A DNA stretch of 64,000 bases, taken from the NCBI GenBank assembly GCA_019744815.1, contig JAIEUA010000011.1, forward strand, positions 186,001 to 250,000. The letters run 5' to 3'. The position numbers and the translations under genes were made by a program. The DNA is from Phycisphaerales bacterium (GTDB lineage: Bacteria; Planctomycetota; Phycisphaerae; Phycisphaerales; UBA1924). The notes beneath the pieces are model-generated. The model ran no database searches. It had not been told where the DNA came from and was given only the letters and a program-made list of their open reading frames with translations. Of this stretch, positions 6,984-16,248 are shown in pieces. Position 1 is the stretch's first letter. Each line of letters starts with the position of its first letter.

Positions 6984-9785
6984 GTGAGCATCGAACTCGG
7001 GCGTTGCGGGCGGTCGGCGGCGGTTGCGGGGGTCTTGGGGATGGTGGCGGCGTGGCAGCCGGCGTGGGGGATTCTCCCGAAGCGGGTGTACATCGCGCCG
7101 GACGACCACACGGACTACTTCTGGACGGCCGACGATGCCCAGTATCGCCAGGCGTATCAGGACATGCTGGACTTCTACCTCGACCAGATCGACGCCACGG
7201 CGGGCGATCCTTCGGATCGGCAGGCGCGGTGGGCGTGCGACGGGTCGTTGTGGCTGTGGGAGTACGAGCGGGCGAAGAGCGGGCCGGAGTGGCAGCGGCT
7301 GCTGGCGCGGATCAAGGACGGGCATGTGTCGGCGCCGATGACGGCGCTGGTGAGCTGCTATGGCGGGCAGCCGGCCGAGGCGGTGCTGCGGGGGATGTAC
7401 TACGCGGGTCGGCTGGAGCGGCGTGAGGGGCTGCGGTTTGAGCTGGCGGTGGCGATGGAGAATCAGACGCTGCCGCTGGGCTTGGCGTCGCTGTGGGCGG
7501 GGAGCGGGGCCAAGTACAGCTGGCGGGGCGTGTGCGCGTGCGCGAGCGATGTGCCGAACTCGACGGATCGACTGCACGACATCTACCGGGCGGTCGGTCC
7601 GGATGGCAGCGGCGTCCTGATGAAGTGGAACTCACAGCTCAACGGGAACCAGAGCCTGGGCGGGTACGCGGAGGCGCGGTTCCCGGGTGAGGCGGTGGAC
7701 TTCGTGACGGTCAACGCGCCGTTCAACGGGTTTGCGGCCCGGTATCCCTACGACGTGATCGGGGCGTTTGGCGCGGGGTGGGACGACTTCCAGACTTTCA
7801 CGACTGAGTTCCCCAGCGTCGCGGCCCAGAAATCGGACGCGACGCGGCGGGTAATCGTCTCGAACGAGGAGGACTTCTTCCGCGACTTTGACGCGACGTA
7901 TGGCGCGGGATCCACGCCCGCGGTGTCGGTCAGCTACGGCAATGAGTGGGAGCTGGACGCGGTGAGCCTCGCGGAGGCGAACGCCCGGGCGCGGCGGAGC
8001 GTGGAGAGGCTGCGGGGCGCGGAGTCGCTGGCGACGCTGGTGAGCCTGTACGACCCGGCGTTCCTGAGCGGGCGGCAGAGCGAGCGTGATCGGGCGTTCA
8101 TGAACCTGGGCTTGTTCTGGGAGCACAACTTCGGCATGGTGAGCCCGCCGTCGGGGAGCAGCGGGATCGCGAAACGCATCCAGTGGCAGAAGGACACCGC
8201 GGCACAGATCGAGAGTTACGTGTCGACGCTCGAGTCCGACGCGCTCGTGGAGCTGGGCGGGCTGGTGCGCACGGAGGCGGGGGCGAACCGGTTCCTGGTT
8301 TTCAACCCGCTGTCGTGGAGCCGCACGGATCGGGCGGACGTGGCGTACTCGGGACCTGCGAATGTGCACGTGCGGGAAGTCGAACGCGGGATCGACGTGC
8401 CGTCGCAGATCGTGTCGATCAACGGCGCGACGTACCTGAGGATCCTTGCGAGCGATGTGCCGAGCGTGGGGTATCGGGTGTACGAGATCGTGCCCGGGCC
8501 GGGCACGGCGTTCTCGGCCGCGGCGACGGTTTCGGGGACGGGTTCGACCCGGGTGATCGAGAACGCGGTGTACCGGGCGACGGTGACCTCTCGGGGCGCG
8601 GTGACGAGCCTGCTGGATAAGCGGGTCGGGAGCGCCGAGTTCGCGGCGACCATTGGCGGGCGGGCGATCAACGACCTGGGCAGCGGCACGGGCACGTTCG
8701 CGGTTGAGAACGCAGGCCCGGTGAGTGCGACCATCGTGACAACGGCGGCGGGGCCGCTGGCGCACACGACGCGGGTGACGCTGACGCGGGACAGCGAGCG
8801 GATCGAGTTCGCGAACACGATCACGCAGAACTTCACGAGCACGGAGACGTGGGGCTTTGGGTTCAGCGTTCCGGCTCCGGTGACACGCCACGAGGAGGTG
8901 GGCGCGATCCTGCGGGCCGCGATCGAGCCGGTGGGTGATTACTCCAACCGCAACGCGCGGTACGACTGGCTGACGCTGAATCACTTCGTGGAGCTCGCGG
9001 GCGCCGGCAAGGGCGTGTGCCTGTCGAACATCGATTGCTCGTTCTTCAGGCTCGGACAGAGCTCAACGACGTTCCTGGATGCGGGCTCGGCGCAGGTGAA
9101 CGTGCTGGCGGGCGGGAGGATCGTGAACGGATCCAACGGCCTGCCCGGTCAGGGCGGCGACTCGCTGTTCCTGCAGCGGTTCGCGCTGCGGACGCAGGGC
9201 GCGAGCGACACGGTGTCGGCGATGCGGTTTGCGCTGGAGCACCAGAACCCGCTTCTGGCGGCGTCGGTGACCGGCGTGCGGGCGTCGTTGCCCGGGACGG
9301 CGTTCTCGCTGGCGAGCGTCAGCAATCCGAACGTGATTCTGTGGGCTCTCAAGCCGGCGGAGGAGGGCATCGAGCCCGCCGGGACGGGGGTGGATGGGCC
9401 TGATCGCGGGGGGATTGTGGCGCGGCTGTGGAATGTCTCGGAGGGGGCGCAGAGCGCGACGCTGCAGATCGGGCCGCGGAAGATCCGGACGGCGCATCTG
9501 GTGACGCACATCGAGACCAACCGGGCGGGCGGGGCGCAGGCGGTGGACGCGGATGGCGTCGATGTCGCGCTGCTGCGCCAGCAGATCGTGAGCCTGCGAC
9601 TGGCGCGGACGTGCCTGGGCGATCTCACGGCGGACGGCTTCGTGGACGACGCCGACTTCGTCGCGTTTGCGGCGGCATACAACCAGCTTCTCACGCAGGA
9701 TGGCGACTTCGACGGCGATGGTCAGACGGACGATGCCGACTTTGTGCTGTTCGCGTCGGCGTACAACGAGCTGTTGTGCCCTTGA
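6984..9785 (+). CDS. secreted GH38-like (alpha-mannosidase-fold) protein with C-terminal dockerin
   Basis: 933 residues from the GTG at 6984, chosen for the strong GGAGGAG at 6971-6977. A signal peptide is visible (SAAVAGVLGMVAAWQPAWG). The N-terminal part carries a GH38-like opening (APDDHTDYFWTADD) and a helical middle region; the long C-terminal beta region (about 410-850) matches the GH38 C-terminal sandwich. The last about 60 residues are a planctomycete dockerin with two Ca-binding loops (GDLTADGFVDDADF, GDFDGDGQTDDADF). Known: GH38 enzymes hydrolyse alpha-mannosides with a catalytic Asp in a DPFG-like motif. That motif is not obvious here (AMENQTLPLGLASLW occupies the region), so activity or specificity may differ. 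Inferred role: extracellular glycan degradation. It is inserted between the E1 subunit genes in opposite orientation. Confidence 0.75.
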   Translation: MSIELGRCGRSAAVAGVLGMVAAWQPAWGILPKRVYIAPDDHTDYFWTADDAQYRQAYQDMLDFYLDQIDATAGDPSDRQARWACDGSLWLWEYERAKSGPEWQRLLARIKDGHVSAPMTALVSCYGGQPAEAVLRGMYYAGRLERREGLRFELAVAMENQTLPLGLASLWAGSGAKYSWRGVCACASDVPNSTDRLHDIYRAVGPDGSGVLMKWNSQLNGNQSLGGYAEARFPGEAVDFVTVNAPFNGFAARYPYDVIGAFGAGWDDFQTFTTEFPSVAAQKSDATRRVIVSNEEDFFRDFDATYGAGSTPAVSVSYGNEWELDAVSLAEANARARRSVERLRGAESLATLVSLYDPAFLSGRQSERDRAFMNLGLFWEHNFGMVSPPSGSSGIAKRIQWQKDTAAQIESYVSTLESDALVELGGLVRTEAGANRFLVFNPLSWSRTDRADVAYSGPANVHVREVERGIDVPSQIVSINGATYLRILASDVPSVGYRVYEIVPGPGTAFSAAATVSGTGSTRVIENAVYRATVTSRGAVTSLLDKRVGSAEFAATIGGRAINDLGSGTGTFAVENAGPVSATIVTTAAGPLAHTTRVTLTRDSERIEFANTITQNFTSTETWGFGFSVPAPVTRHEEVGAILRAAIEPVGDYSNRNARYDWLTLNHFVELAGAGKGVCLSNIDCSFFRLGQSSTTFLDAGSAQVNVLAGGRIVNGSNGLPGQGGDSLFLQRFALRTQGASDTVSAMRFALEHQNPLLAASVTGVRASLPGTAFSLASVSNPNVILWALKPAEEGIEPAGTGVDGPDRGGIVARLWNVSEGAQSATLQIGPRKIRTAHLVTHIETNRAGGAQAVDADGVDVALLRQQIVSLRLARTCLGDLTADGFVDDADFVAFAAAYNQLLTQDGDFDGDGQTDDADFVLFASAYNELLCP

Positions 9786-9795
9786 CGCGGAAAAG

Positions 9796-10003
9796 GGAAT
9801 AGTCGGCGTGGTAAGTTTCTATCGCACGGTCCTCACCAAAGGCCTTTGAGGCCTTCGGTGACGCGGAAGACGCCGCCGTTGTGCCCGACGTCCTCGCCGA
9901 GGAGGACGATGCGGGAGTCGCGGGACATTTCCTGTTCCAGACCCTCATTAATGGCGTCGACGAGAGTCAGACCCTTTTGCTTCATGACGTCGGTTCTGGG
10001 CAT
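9796..10003 (-). pseudogene. truncated, frameshifted E1-beta paralogue remnant
   Basis: From ATG 10003 the frame reads as the first about 53 residues of E1-beta: [20 protein letters not shown] and onward through [18 protein letters not shown] roughly 2-nt deletion then breaks the frame, which stops at 9833-9835 after 56 residues. In the shifted frame similarity continues ([17 protein letters not shown] against KIFGKDRVIDTPLAESG) to about 9796, next to the end of the GH38-like gene. Differences from the intact copy at 5737-6735 are mostly synonymous, so this was a functional paralogue or an old duplication before it decayed. It lies downstream of E1-alpha on the same strand, where an E1-beta gene would be expected. 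Confidence 0.85.
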
Positions 10004-10053
10004 GGTGGGTTCTCTCTTGGATCAGGCTTGGTTCGGATTGGATCTGGCTTGGA

Positions 10054-10488
10054 TCAGGGCACTAGTTCGAAGGTCAGCGGCACGACACCCGAGCCTCGGG
10101 TTTGTACGTATTGTCCGTCCCAATCGGGGCGGTCTTGAGGGGCGGTGTAGTCGTATGGCTCGTTGACAAGGCGCAGCTTTCCGATCACCGATGCGTACCA
10201 GACGGGTTCTCCTCCGGGATCGAGTTCGCGGGGGATCTGAATCACGACGCCCTGGGAATGGAACGCGGTGCAGTCCTTGCGGCGGTCCACTATGCCGGAA
10301 ACCTTGACGACCTTGCCCGCAAGCGGGCGCAGATCGCCGGGCTTCGTCATATCCACGGCCGCGACAGCCGGAGAGGTGGTCATTCGGTACTCATGAGTCA
10401 GCGGAGTGTGGGCATGGCGTGCGTCAACGCAACCGCAGAGCGGCAAGAACGCGGTCATTAACAGGGTGGTGATGGCGATAGCTCTCAT
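10054..10488 (-). CDS. small putative lipoprotein
   Basis: 144 residues from the ATG at 10488 (MRAIAITTLLMTAFLPLCGC), which places a lipoprotein signal peptide with an LCGC lipobox at the N-terminus. The mature part (VVKVSGIVDRRKDC, VVIQIPRELD, VWYASVIGKLRLVNE) is beta-rich, with a hydrophilic C-terminus ending PLTFELVP; it may be an OB-like or nucleic-acid-binding-type small barrel, but no family is recognised. In-frame Mets upstream (10536, 10617) would bury the signal peptide. It lies between E1-alpha and the E1-beta remnant on the same strand, 134 nt downstream of the E1-alpha stop. Membrane-anchored periplasmic location is inferred. Confidence 0.6.
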   Translation of the reverse strand: MRAIAITTLLMTAFLPLCGCVDARHAHTPLTHEYRMTTSPAVAAVDMTKPGDLRPLAGKVVKVSGIVDRRKDCTAFHSQGVVIQIPRELDPGGEPVWYASVIGKLRLVNEPYDYTAPQDRPDWDGQYVQTRGSGVVPLTFELVP

Positions 10489-10622
10489 ACGGGTTAGCGT
10501 TCGGAACTCTCCCGGGCTTGGGGGCTCACTGTTCATTCCAAAGGGCGAGTGATGATCTCGAAAGGGTAAAACGGGATTCGGCCTTGAAAACCGCGTAGTC
10601 CGTTGAGCGTTGTTCAACCCCC

Positions 10623-11747
10623 CTAGACATGCTGTGCTTCGCTGGAGAGGCCGACCTGATTCGGGTCCTGACCAAGGCTGCTGGTCCGCATCGTGCGCTT
10701 CTGCTTTTCCAGCTCGGCGTTGAGCGTCTCGAAGGTGTGGTCGAAGATGTCGTCGGTGCTGGGTTTGGCGATGCCTTCGGCGGTCTTGACGACGTCGGCG
10801 ACCTTGACCTTGGAGCGTTCCTGGAGGGCCTGCTCCTTGGACTCGTCCCAGAGGTTCTTCTTCTCGAGGTACTTGCGGAGGCGGATGATCGGGTCCTTGG
10901 CGATCCAGGCTTCGACTTCCTTGGGGTCGCGGTATCGGCGGGCGTCGTCGGCGGTGGTGTGATCGGCGAGGCGGTAGGTGACGGCCTCGATGAAGGAGGG
11001 GCCGCCGCCGCTGCGGGCGCGTTCGATGGCTTCCTTGGAGGCCTTGTAGACGGCGAGGAGGTCGTTGCCGTCGACGAGGACGCAGGGCATGTCGTAGGCG
11101 AGGGCCTTCTGGGCGACGGTCTCGGAGTTCATCTGCGTCTCACGCGGGACGCTGATGGCCCACTGGTTGTTCTGGCAGATGAAGACGCACGGCACCTGGA
11201 AGACGCTGGCGAAGTTCATCGCCTCGTGGAAGTCGCCCTCGCTGGTCGCACCGTCGCCGAAGTAGGTGAGGGCCACTCTCGGCTCCTTGCGCATCTTGAA
11301 GGCCCAGGCGATGCCGGTGGCGTGGAGCATCTGGGTGCCGATGGGGATGCAGAGCGGGAGCTGGCAGACGCCGGGCGGGATCTGGTTGCCGCGCTCGTCG
11401 CCCATCCAGTGGAGGAGGACGTAGTGCATCGGCAGGCCGTGCATGAAGAGGGCGGCGTTCTCGCGGTAGCAGGGGACGAGGAAGTCCTGTCCCTTCTTGG
11501 CGGCGTAGGCGGTGCCGATGGCGGCGGCTTCCTGGCCCTTGTTCTGCGGATAGGTGCCCATGCGGCCGGAGCGCTGGAGCTTGAAGGCGATCTCGTCGAG
11601 CTGGCGGCACTCGACCATGAACTGGTAGAGTGCGAGGATCTCTTGATCGTCGAGCAAGCCACGGGCGAGGGCGGGGTCGACCTCGCCGTGCTCGTCCATG
11701 ACTTGGATGTACTCGATCTGGGCGGAGTAAGCGGTCTTCTTGGGCAT
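10623..11747 (-). CDS. 2-oxoacid dehydrogenase E1 component, alpha subunit
   Basis: 374 residues from the ATG at 11747 (MPKKTAYSAQ; GGAG about 10 nt upstream). It shows the TPP-binding signature GDGATSEGDFHEAMNF ... CQNNQWAIS, the entrance motif GRMGTYPQNKGQEAAAIG and RENAALFMHG. The start EYIQVMDEHGEVDP resembles PdhA of the Bacillus/alpha-beta type. Function: decarboxylation of a 2-oxoacid (probably pyruvate, possibly branched-chain) with E1-beta. It is separated from E1-beta (5737-6735) and E2 by the GH38-like gene, a lipoprotein gene and the E1-beta remnant, so expression of the complex is probably split over two transcripts. Confidence 0.92.
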   Translation of the reverse strand: MPKKTAYSAQIEYIQVMDEHGEVDPALARGLLDDQEILALYQFMVECRQLDEIAFKLQRSGRMGTYPQNKGQEAAAIGTAYAAKKGQDFLVPCYRENAALFMHGLPMHYVLLHWMGDERGNQIPPGVCQLPLCIPIGTQMLHATGIAWAFKMRKEPRVALTYFGDGATSEGDFHEAMNFASVFQVPCVFICQNNQWAISVPRETQMNSETVAQKALAYDMPCVLVDGNDLLAVYKASKEAIERARSGGGPSFIEAVTYRLADHTTADDARRYRDPKEVEAWIAKDPIIRLRKYLEKKNLWDESKEQALQERSKVKVADVVKTAEGIAKPSTDDIFDHTFETLNAELEKQKRTMRTSSLGQDPNQVGLSSEAQHV

Positions 11748-11842
11748 GCCTGCGGCTCCGGGGGGACTTTGCAACAATAGACGAGGATTGGAAACCGGTC
11801 TGGAGAAACGCCGCGGTTGGCGGCGTCAGGGGGTATCCCGGC

Positions 11843-13078
11843 ATGCGGCGCGGCTCGGTCGTTTTCCTGTGCGTACTTACGATGGCGGGCATCCCGCGCC
11901 GCGAGTGTGATGCGCAACAAGCTCCGACCTTGTTGCAAGCGTCCATTGAATTCGAGCAATGGCTAGGGCGACCGGTCCAAGACCGGTTTCCTGACGCGTT
12001 GACGCTCGATTCGCCCAACGCGGCTGCCCGATATCTGATTCTGCTGGAATGCCTCGATCAGAACGCAGCTTCACGCTTTGGTTGGTTGACGCGAGAGAGC
12101 ATGGCCTTTGAGGTCGCTGATGACGCGACCTTCGGAGAATCGGACTTACGGGTCGATGCGGCCAGACTGGACCTTTGGGTCCAAGAGCTTGTGGAGGCCA
12201 CAAGGCTTCCTGATTGCAACTGGCACTTCGCAGCCGATGCCTGGCCGCGGCTGCTACCCCCGGACGATCCGAGGCGTGGCGTGCGGATCGCTTCGCGACG
12301 AGCCGACGAACTGCTGCTTGGTCTTTCACGACTGTCGCTGGCCGACGGCAACGTCGAAAGCGCCGTGCGTCTCTCGCTCGCGCAGTTACGATTCGTGGAG
12401 CATCGTCTTGCGTGGGGGGTAGCAGACCCCCTCTCTGTGGCGATTGCTCAGATCGCTGCACAAAAGGGTGCCGCGCATGCCGCCCTTCTCGCTGAGTTCT
12501 TGTCCCAGCGGCCCGATACTACGAAGGCCGCTTCGGACTTTGCCAACTTTGCGCTGGAGCATCTCGATCGCGTCTATGCCGAGAACAGGCACCGGCTTCG
12601 CGACGTCGTACTGAATCAGGCGAAGGCGAAGATCGAGTTGCTTTCTGCGTGGGCGTCGATCGACCCCCTTGACGAGCGACTCGCCGCGGTCTTAGAACTC
12701 CAACACGGCGCGAGTACGTTTGGAAGTTCCTTGTGGCGTACCTTCATGGCGCAACTGCTGGGAGCATCCGCGGAGAAGTTCTTCGCGGCGTTTCCACCTG
12801 GTGAGCCGGCATTGCCCTTCCGAACGCTGTTGTGCGCCGACGAAGCACGGGAGTTGCTCGCACGCGCACGACAGGTGATTCCAGAAGCTGAGGCCGCGTG
12901 GACCGCCGACGATTGGGAAGAGAAGCTCAAGCAGATCGATGCCGAAACAGACGGTGATCCGACCCGAATCCGGCCTTTCCTGTACTTGGGGCTCCGGCCC
13001 AATGCGAGAGCTGAACGCCGCTTCCAAGCGGAGTTGACCGTTGCGAGGGAAAAGCTCCGGGCTGTCGCCAACCGCTGA
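11843..13078 (+). CDS. hypothetical secreted alpha-helical protein
   Basis: 411 residues, not recognised. The N-terminus has a short signal-peptide-like stretch (RRGSVVFLCVLTMAGI) and may be cleaved near CDAQQ. The rest is helical with repeated Leu/Ala heptad-like stretches (DELLLGLSRLSLADGNVESA, VRLSLAQLRFVEHRL) and ends LTVAREKLRAVANR. Such proteins are common in planctomycetes, often periplasmic and of unknown role. It starts 95 bp from the divergent E1-alpha gene and ends 3 bp before the convergent acyl-CoA dehydrogenase stop. ATG 11843 is the first in-frame Met and fits the signal peptide. Confidence 0.6.
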   Translation: MRRGSVVFLCVLTMAGIPRRECDAQQAPTLLQASIEFEQWLGRPVQDRFPDALTLDSPNAAARYLILLECLDQNAASRFGWLTRESMAFEVADDATFGESDLRVDAARLDLWVQELVEATRLPDCNWHFAADAWPRLLPPDDPRRGVRIASRRADELLLGLSRLSLADGNVESAVRLSLAQLRFVEHRLAWGVADPLSVAIAQIAAQKGAAHAALLAEFLSQRPDTTKAASDFANFALEHLDRVYAENRHRLRDVVLNQAKAKIELLSAWASIDPLDERLAAVLELQHGASTFGSSLWRTFMAQLLGASAEKFFAAFPPGEPALPFRTLLCADEARELLARARQVIPEAEAAWTADDWEEKLKQIDAETDGDPTRIRPFLYLGLRPNARAERRFQAELTVAREKLRAVANR

Positions 13079-13081
13079 CCG

Positions 13082-15061
13082 CTACCTCGTTCCCGCCCCC
13101 ACCGTCGGGCTGCCGGGGAACTGCTTGATGCCGTCCTGTTTGAGCGTGCGGCCGGTGCCCTTGGCGATCGGCGACTTCTCGGGGATGGAGTACTCGCTGT
13201 TGGGCATGGTGTCGGCGTGCTTGATGGCGGCGGCGGCGGCCTTGAGCATGCTCTGGTCGGCGTTGTCGTAGAGCGAGCGGATGTTCTGGGCGAACTCCTG
13301 CTCGACCATGTCGAAGAAGTAGAAGGCGGCGGCCTTGTCGCGGTCGAACTCGGCGCCCTCGCCGCCGCGGCGGAGGTCCTGGTCGAGCTTGCTGAGCGTG
13401 CAGGCGAAGGCGTGGATCCACATCGCGTTGTCGGCGAGGCGGGCCTGGACGCACTGGCGGGTGATGATGGCTTCCTCGTAGTGCTTGCTGGCGCGCTTGA
13501 ACTGGTGGCTGTGCTCGCAGATGAGCCACGCGAGGCGCTCGGCCTGGGCCTGGAGCGAGGGGTGGACCTTGGGCGCGGCGGGGCGGTTGCGGCGCACGCC
13601 GCCGAAGATCTCGATGCCCAGCGGAATGGCGGCGCGGACGAGCTTAAGGTTGGTGGAGTTCTTGAGGATGCGGCCGATGTTGGCGCCGAGGCCTTCGTCC
13701 TTGTTCCAGCCCAGGGCGTTCTTGACGCTGAGCATGTTTTCGGCGAGCTGCTTGCCGCCGTAGGCGAAGATGAAGGACTGCATGACCTCGTTGGCGCCTT
13801 CGACGATGAGGTTGATGCGGGAGTCGCGGAAGACGCGTTCGACCTCGTTCTCGGTCATGTAGGACTCGCCGCCCATGATCTGCATGCCGCAGTTGGTGAC
13901 GCGCCAGCCCATTTCGGAACAGAAGACCTTGCAGATGGCGGTCTCGAGCATGATGTCCTCGTCATGCCGGTCGAGCATGCCGGTGGTCATGTAGAGGACG
14001 CTGTCCATGGCGTAATCGAGGGCGGCCATGGTGGCGAGGTTCTTCTGAACGAGCTCGAAGTCGGAGAGCGGGCGCTGGAACTGGTAGCGGGTGCGGGACC
14101 ACTTGGTGGCCTGATCGCGGACCTTGCGGGCGCCGCCGAGCATGCCCGCGGAGAGGGTGCAGCGGCCGTAGTTGAGGCAGGTGAGCGCGATGTTGAGGCC
14201 GCGGCCTTCCTGGCCGAGGAGGTTCCACTTGGGGACCTTGACGTTGTGGAAGCGGATGCGGGCCTGCCAGGTGCCGCGGATGCCGCACTTGCTGCGGTTC
14301 TTCTGGTAGATCTCGACGCCTTCCATGTCGGGGTGACAGACGAGGGCGGTGACCTTTTCTTCTTCCTTGCCGGTCTTGGGGTTGGTGATCTTCTGCTTGC
14401 ACATCACGGTGAAGAGACCGGAGATGGCGCCACTGGTGGCCCACTTCTTTTCACCGTTGAGGATGTAGTACTCGCCGTCGGGGGTCTTCTCGCAGCGGGT
14501 CTCCTGGCCGCCGGCGTCGCAACCGACGTTGGGCTCGGAGAGGCAGAAGGCGGAGACCCAGTCCTTGGCGAGGTGCGGGAGCCACTTGGCCTTCTGCTCG
14601 GTGCTGCCGAAGAGCATGACGGCCTTGCAGCCGATCGATTGGTGCGCGCTGACGAGCACGGCGGTCGAGCCGCAGGAGTGGCCGATGCGCTCGAGGACGC
14701 GGTTGTAGGAGGTGATGCCGAGCCCGAGGCCGCCGAACTCCTTGGGGATGGTCATGCCCATCACGCCGAGCTCGAAGAGGCGGTCGATGACCCAGCGCGG
14801 GATCTCCTGCTCTTGATCAATCGTGATCGCGGGGTGTTCGTTGCGTAGGTAGTCGTCGAGGCGAGCAAGGAGCTGATCGCACTCGGCGGTTTCCTTCGCG
14901 TCCTGCACCGGGTAGGGGAAGACGAGATCGGTGCGGAGGTTGCCCCAGAACATGTTCTTGACGAAGCCGAGCTTGGTGGGCTCGGGGCCGAGCAGTGCTT
15001 CTGCGTCCTCGATGAGTTTGCGGTCCTTGTCGGACATCTTCATCGATTTCAGGTCGGCCAT
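13082..15061 (-). CDS. acyl-CoA dehydrogenase, long form
   Basis: 659 residues, longer than the usual about 380-residue dehydrogenases and closer to the VLCAD/ACAD9-like type with an extra C-terminal domain. Visible: MGMTIPKEFGGLGLGITSYN, the FAD-binding stretch AFCLSEPNVGCDAGG and WATSGAISG, the C-terminal GGESYMTENEVERVFRDSRI and VEGANEVMQSFIF, where the catalytic glutamate of the family would lie. Reaction: FAD-dependent alpha,beta-desaturation of acyl-CoA, electrons passing to ETF. It is the last gene of a minus-strand row that begins with carboxyltransferase and HMG-CoA lyase, consistent with branched-chain or fatty acyl-CoA oxidation. ATG 15061 has GGAG about 9 nt upstream. Confidence 0.9.
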   Translation of the reverse strand: MADLKSMKMSDKDRKLIEDAEALLGPEPTKLGFVKNMFWGNLRTDLVFPYPVQDAKETAECDQLLARLDDYLRNEHPAITIDQEQEIPRWVIDRLFELGVMGMTIPKEFGGLGLGITSYNRVLERIGHSCGSTAVLVSAHQSIGCKAVMLFGSTEQKAKWLPHLAKDWVSAFCLSEPNVGCDAGGQETRCEKTPDGEYYILNGEKKWATSGAISGLFTVMCKQKITNPKTGKEEEKVTALVCHPDMEGVEIYQKNRSKCGIRGTWQARIRFHNVKVPKWNLLGQEGRGLNIALTCLNYGRCTLSAGMLGGARKVRDQATKWSRTRYQFQRPLSDFELVQKNLATMAALDYAMDSVLYMTTGMLDRHDEDIMLETAICKVFCSEMGWRVTNCGMQIMGGESYMTENEVERVFRDSRINLIVEGANEVMQSFIFAYGGKQLAENMLSVKNALGWNKDEGLGANIGRILKNSTNLKLVRAAIPLGIEIFGGVRRNRPAAPKVHPSLQAQAERLAWLICEHSHQFKRASKHYEEAIITRQCVQARLADNAMWIHAFACTLSKLDQDLRRGGEGAEFDRDKAAAFYFFDMVEQEFAQNIRSLYDNADQSMLKAAAAAIKHADTMPNSEYSIPEKSPIAKGTGRTLKQDGIKQFPGSPTVGAGTR

Positions 15062-15277
15062 GTGCTGGTGCTCCGAGGTGTGGTTGTGCCGCGAGCGCGG
15101 GACGCTGCTTCGATGCCGCGTATCGACAATGATCGCGCGGCCTCATCCCCCCACTCTGCTCGAATGAGGGACTATGCCATTCTTTCCCTGTTCCTGTCGC
15201 CGGGAAACCCCCGACGGATGCGATTTCACGATCGGGAGGTGCACCGACCGGGGGGCTCTCGGACGGCTTGCAGCCGC

Positions 15278-16183
15278 TTACTTGGACTTGGCGAAAAAGG
15301 CGGCAAGGGCGGCCTTGGCGGCCGGGGTGTGGCGGAGCTGGACGAGGTAGCGGCGCTCGACGGCGAGGGCGGCCTGATAGCCCTGGGTCAGACCGGCGTG
15401 CAGGGCGTCGAAGACGGCGTGGGTCTGGTCGCTGACGGTCAGCTCGGCCCGGAGCTTGTTCAGGGCGGCGAGGGTCTTGTTGGCCTGAGCCGGATCCTGC
15501 TGCCAGGGCTCGACTTCGCCCTTGTGCTTCGGATAGCCGTCTTTGGCGGCTTGGACGAGCCAGCGCTTGGCGGTGGTGAGCAGGTCGGCCTGCGACGGGG
15601 CGATGGCGGTGAAGAGGCCGGACGCGGCGGCCTCGTCGTAGAGCATGGGCTTGCCGAGGATGGTGCGTTGGATGGCCGCCGCCGGGTCGGACTCCCACGC
15701 CGGGAGGAGGTTGGTGCCTCCCCAGCCGGGGCAAAGGCCGAGGCCGGCTTCGGGGAGGCCGACGGGGTAGGGCTTGCCTGGATTGGCGTCGCGGGGTGCC
15801 GGGGGAGCGGCGACCATCGCGTCGCAGTGCATAGGGAGCTCGAGGCCGCCGCCGAGGGCGGCGCCGTTGATGGCGGCGACGGTCGGGCAGTGCAGGGTGC
15901 CGAGCATGCAGAAGACGCGCGAGCCGTACTCGAGGTAGCGGTGGAGCTGATCGTCGGAGGCTTCTGAAATGGTTTTCAGGTCGGCGCCGGCGACGAAGAC
16001 GCGTTCGCTGGCGCTGGCGAGGACGAGGCCGCGGCAGTCGCGGGGGATGGACTTGAGCGTGGCTTCGAGGCGCTGGATCAGCTCGAGGTCGAGGACGACC
16101 ACGGGCTTGCCGGGCTGCTCGAGCTTGATGGTGATGATGCCCGGGAAGTCGGTGTCGGTGATGAAGGGGAAGGGGGTCGCCAT
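15278..16183 (-). CDS. enoyl-CoA hydratase/isomerase family protein (1)
   Basis: 301 residues from the ATG at 16183 (MATPFPFITD); residues further upstream in frame are Arg/Pro-rich shadow sequence of the preceding gene. Crotonase-fold features: VFVAGADLKTISEA (oxyanion-hole segment) and AAINGAALGGGLELPMHCD (second oxyanion-hole loop), then PEAGLGLCPGWGGTNLLPAW. The about 100-residue C-terminal region after the crotonase core is longer than in simple hydratases and resembles the N-terminal part of FadB/FadJ proteins, but no dehydrogenase domain follows. Likely hydrates enoyl-CoA in the acyl-CoA degradation set; the exact substrate is unknown. 65 nt downstream of a second hydratase gene. Confidence 0.85.
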   Translation of the reverse strand: MATPFPFITDTDFPGIITIKLEQPGKPVVVLDLELIQRLEATLKSIPRDCRGLVLASASERVFVAGADLKTISEASDDQLHRYLEYGSRVFCMLGTLHCPTVAAINGAALGGGLELPMHCDAMVAAPPAPRDANPGKPYPVGLPEAGLGLCPGWGGTNLLPAWESDPAAAIQRTILGKPMLYDEAAASGLFTAIAPSQADLLTTAKRWLVQAAKDGYPKHKGEVEPWQQDPAQANKTLAALNKLRAELTVSDQTHAVFDALHAGLTQGYQAALAVERRYLVQLRHTPAAKAALAAFFAKSK

Positions 16184-16248
16184 GGGGGAAAGGGGAGAAG
16201 AGACGAAGAGACGGAGAGACGGAGTGAAAGGCAGGATACTGGAAGCGG

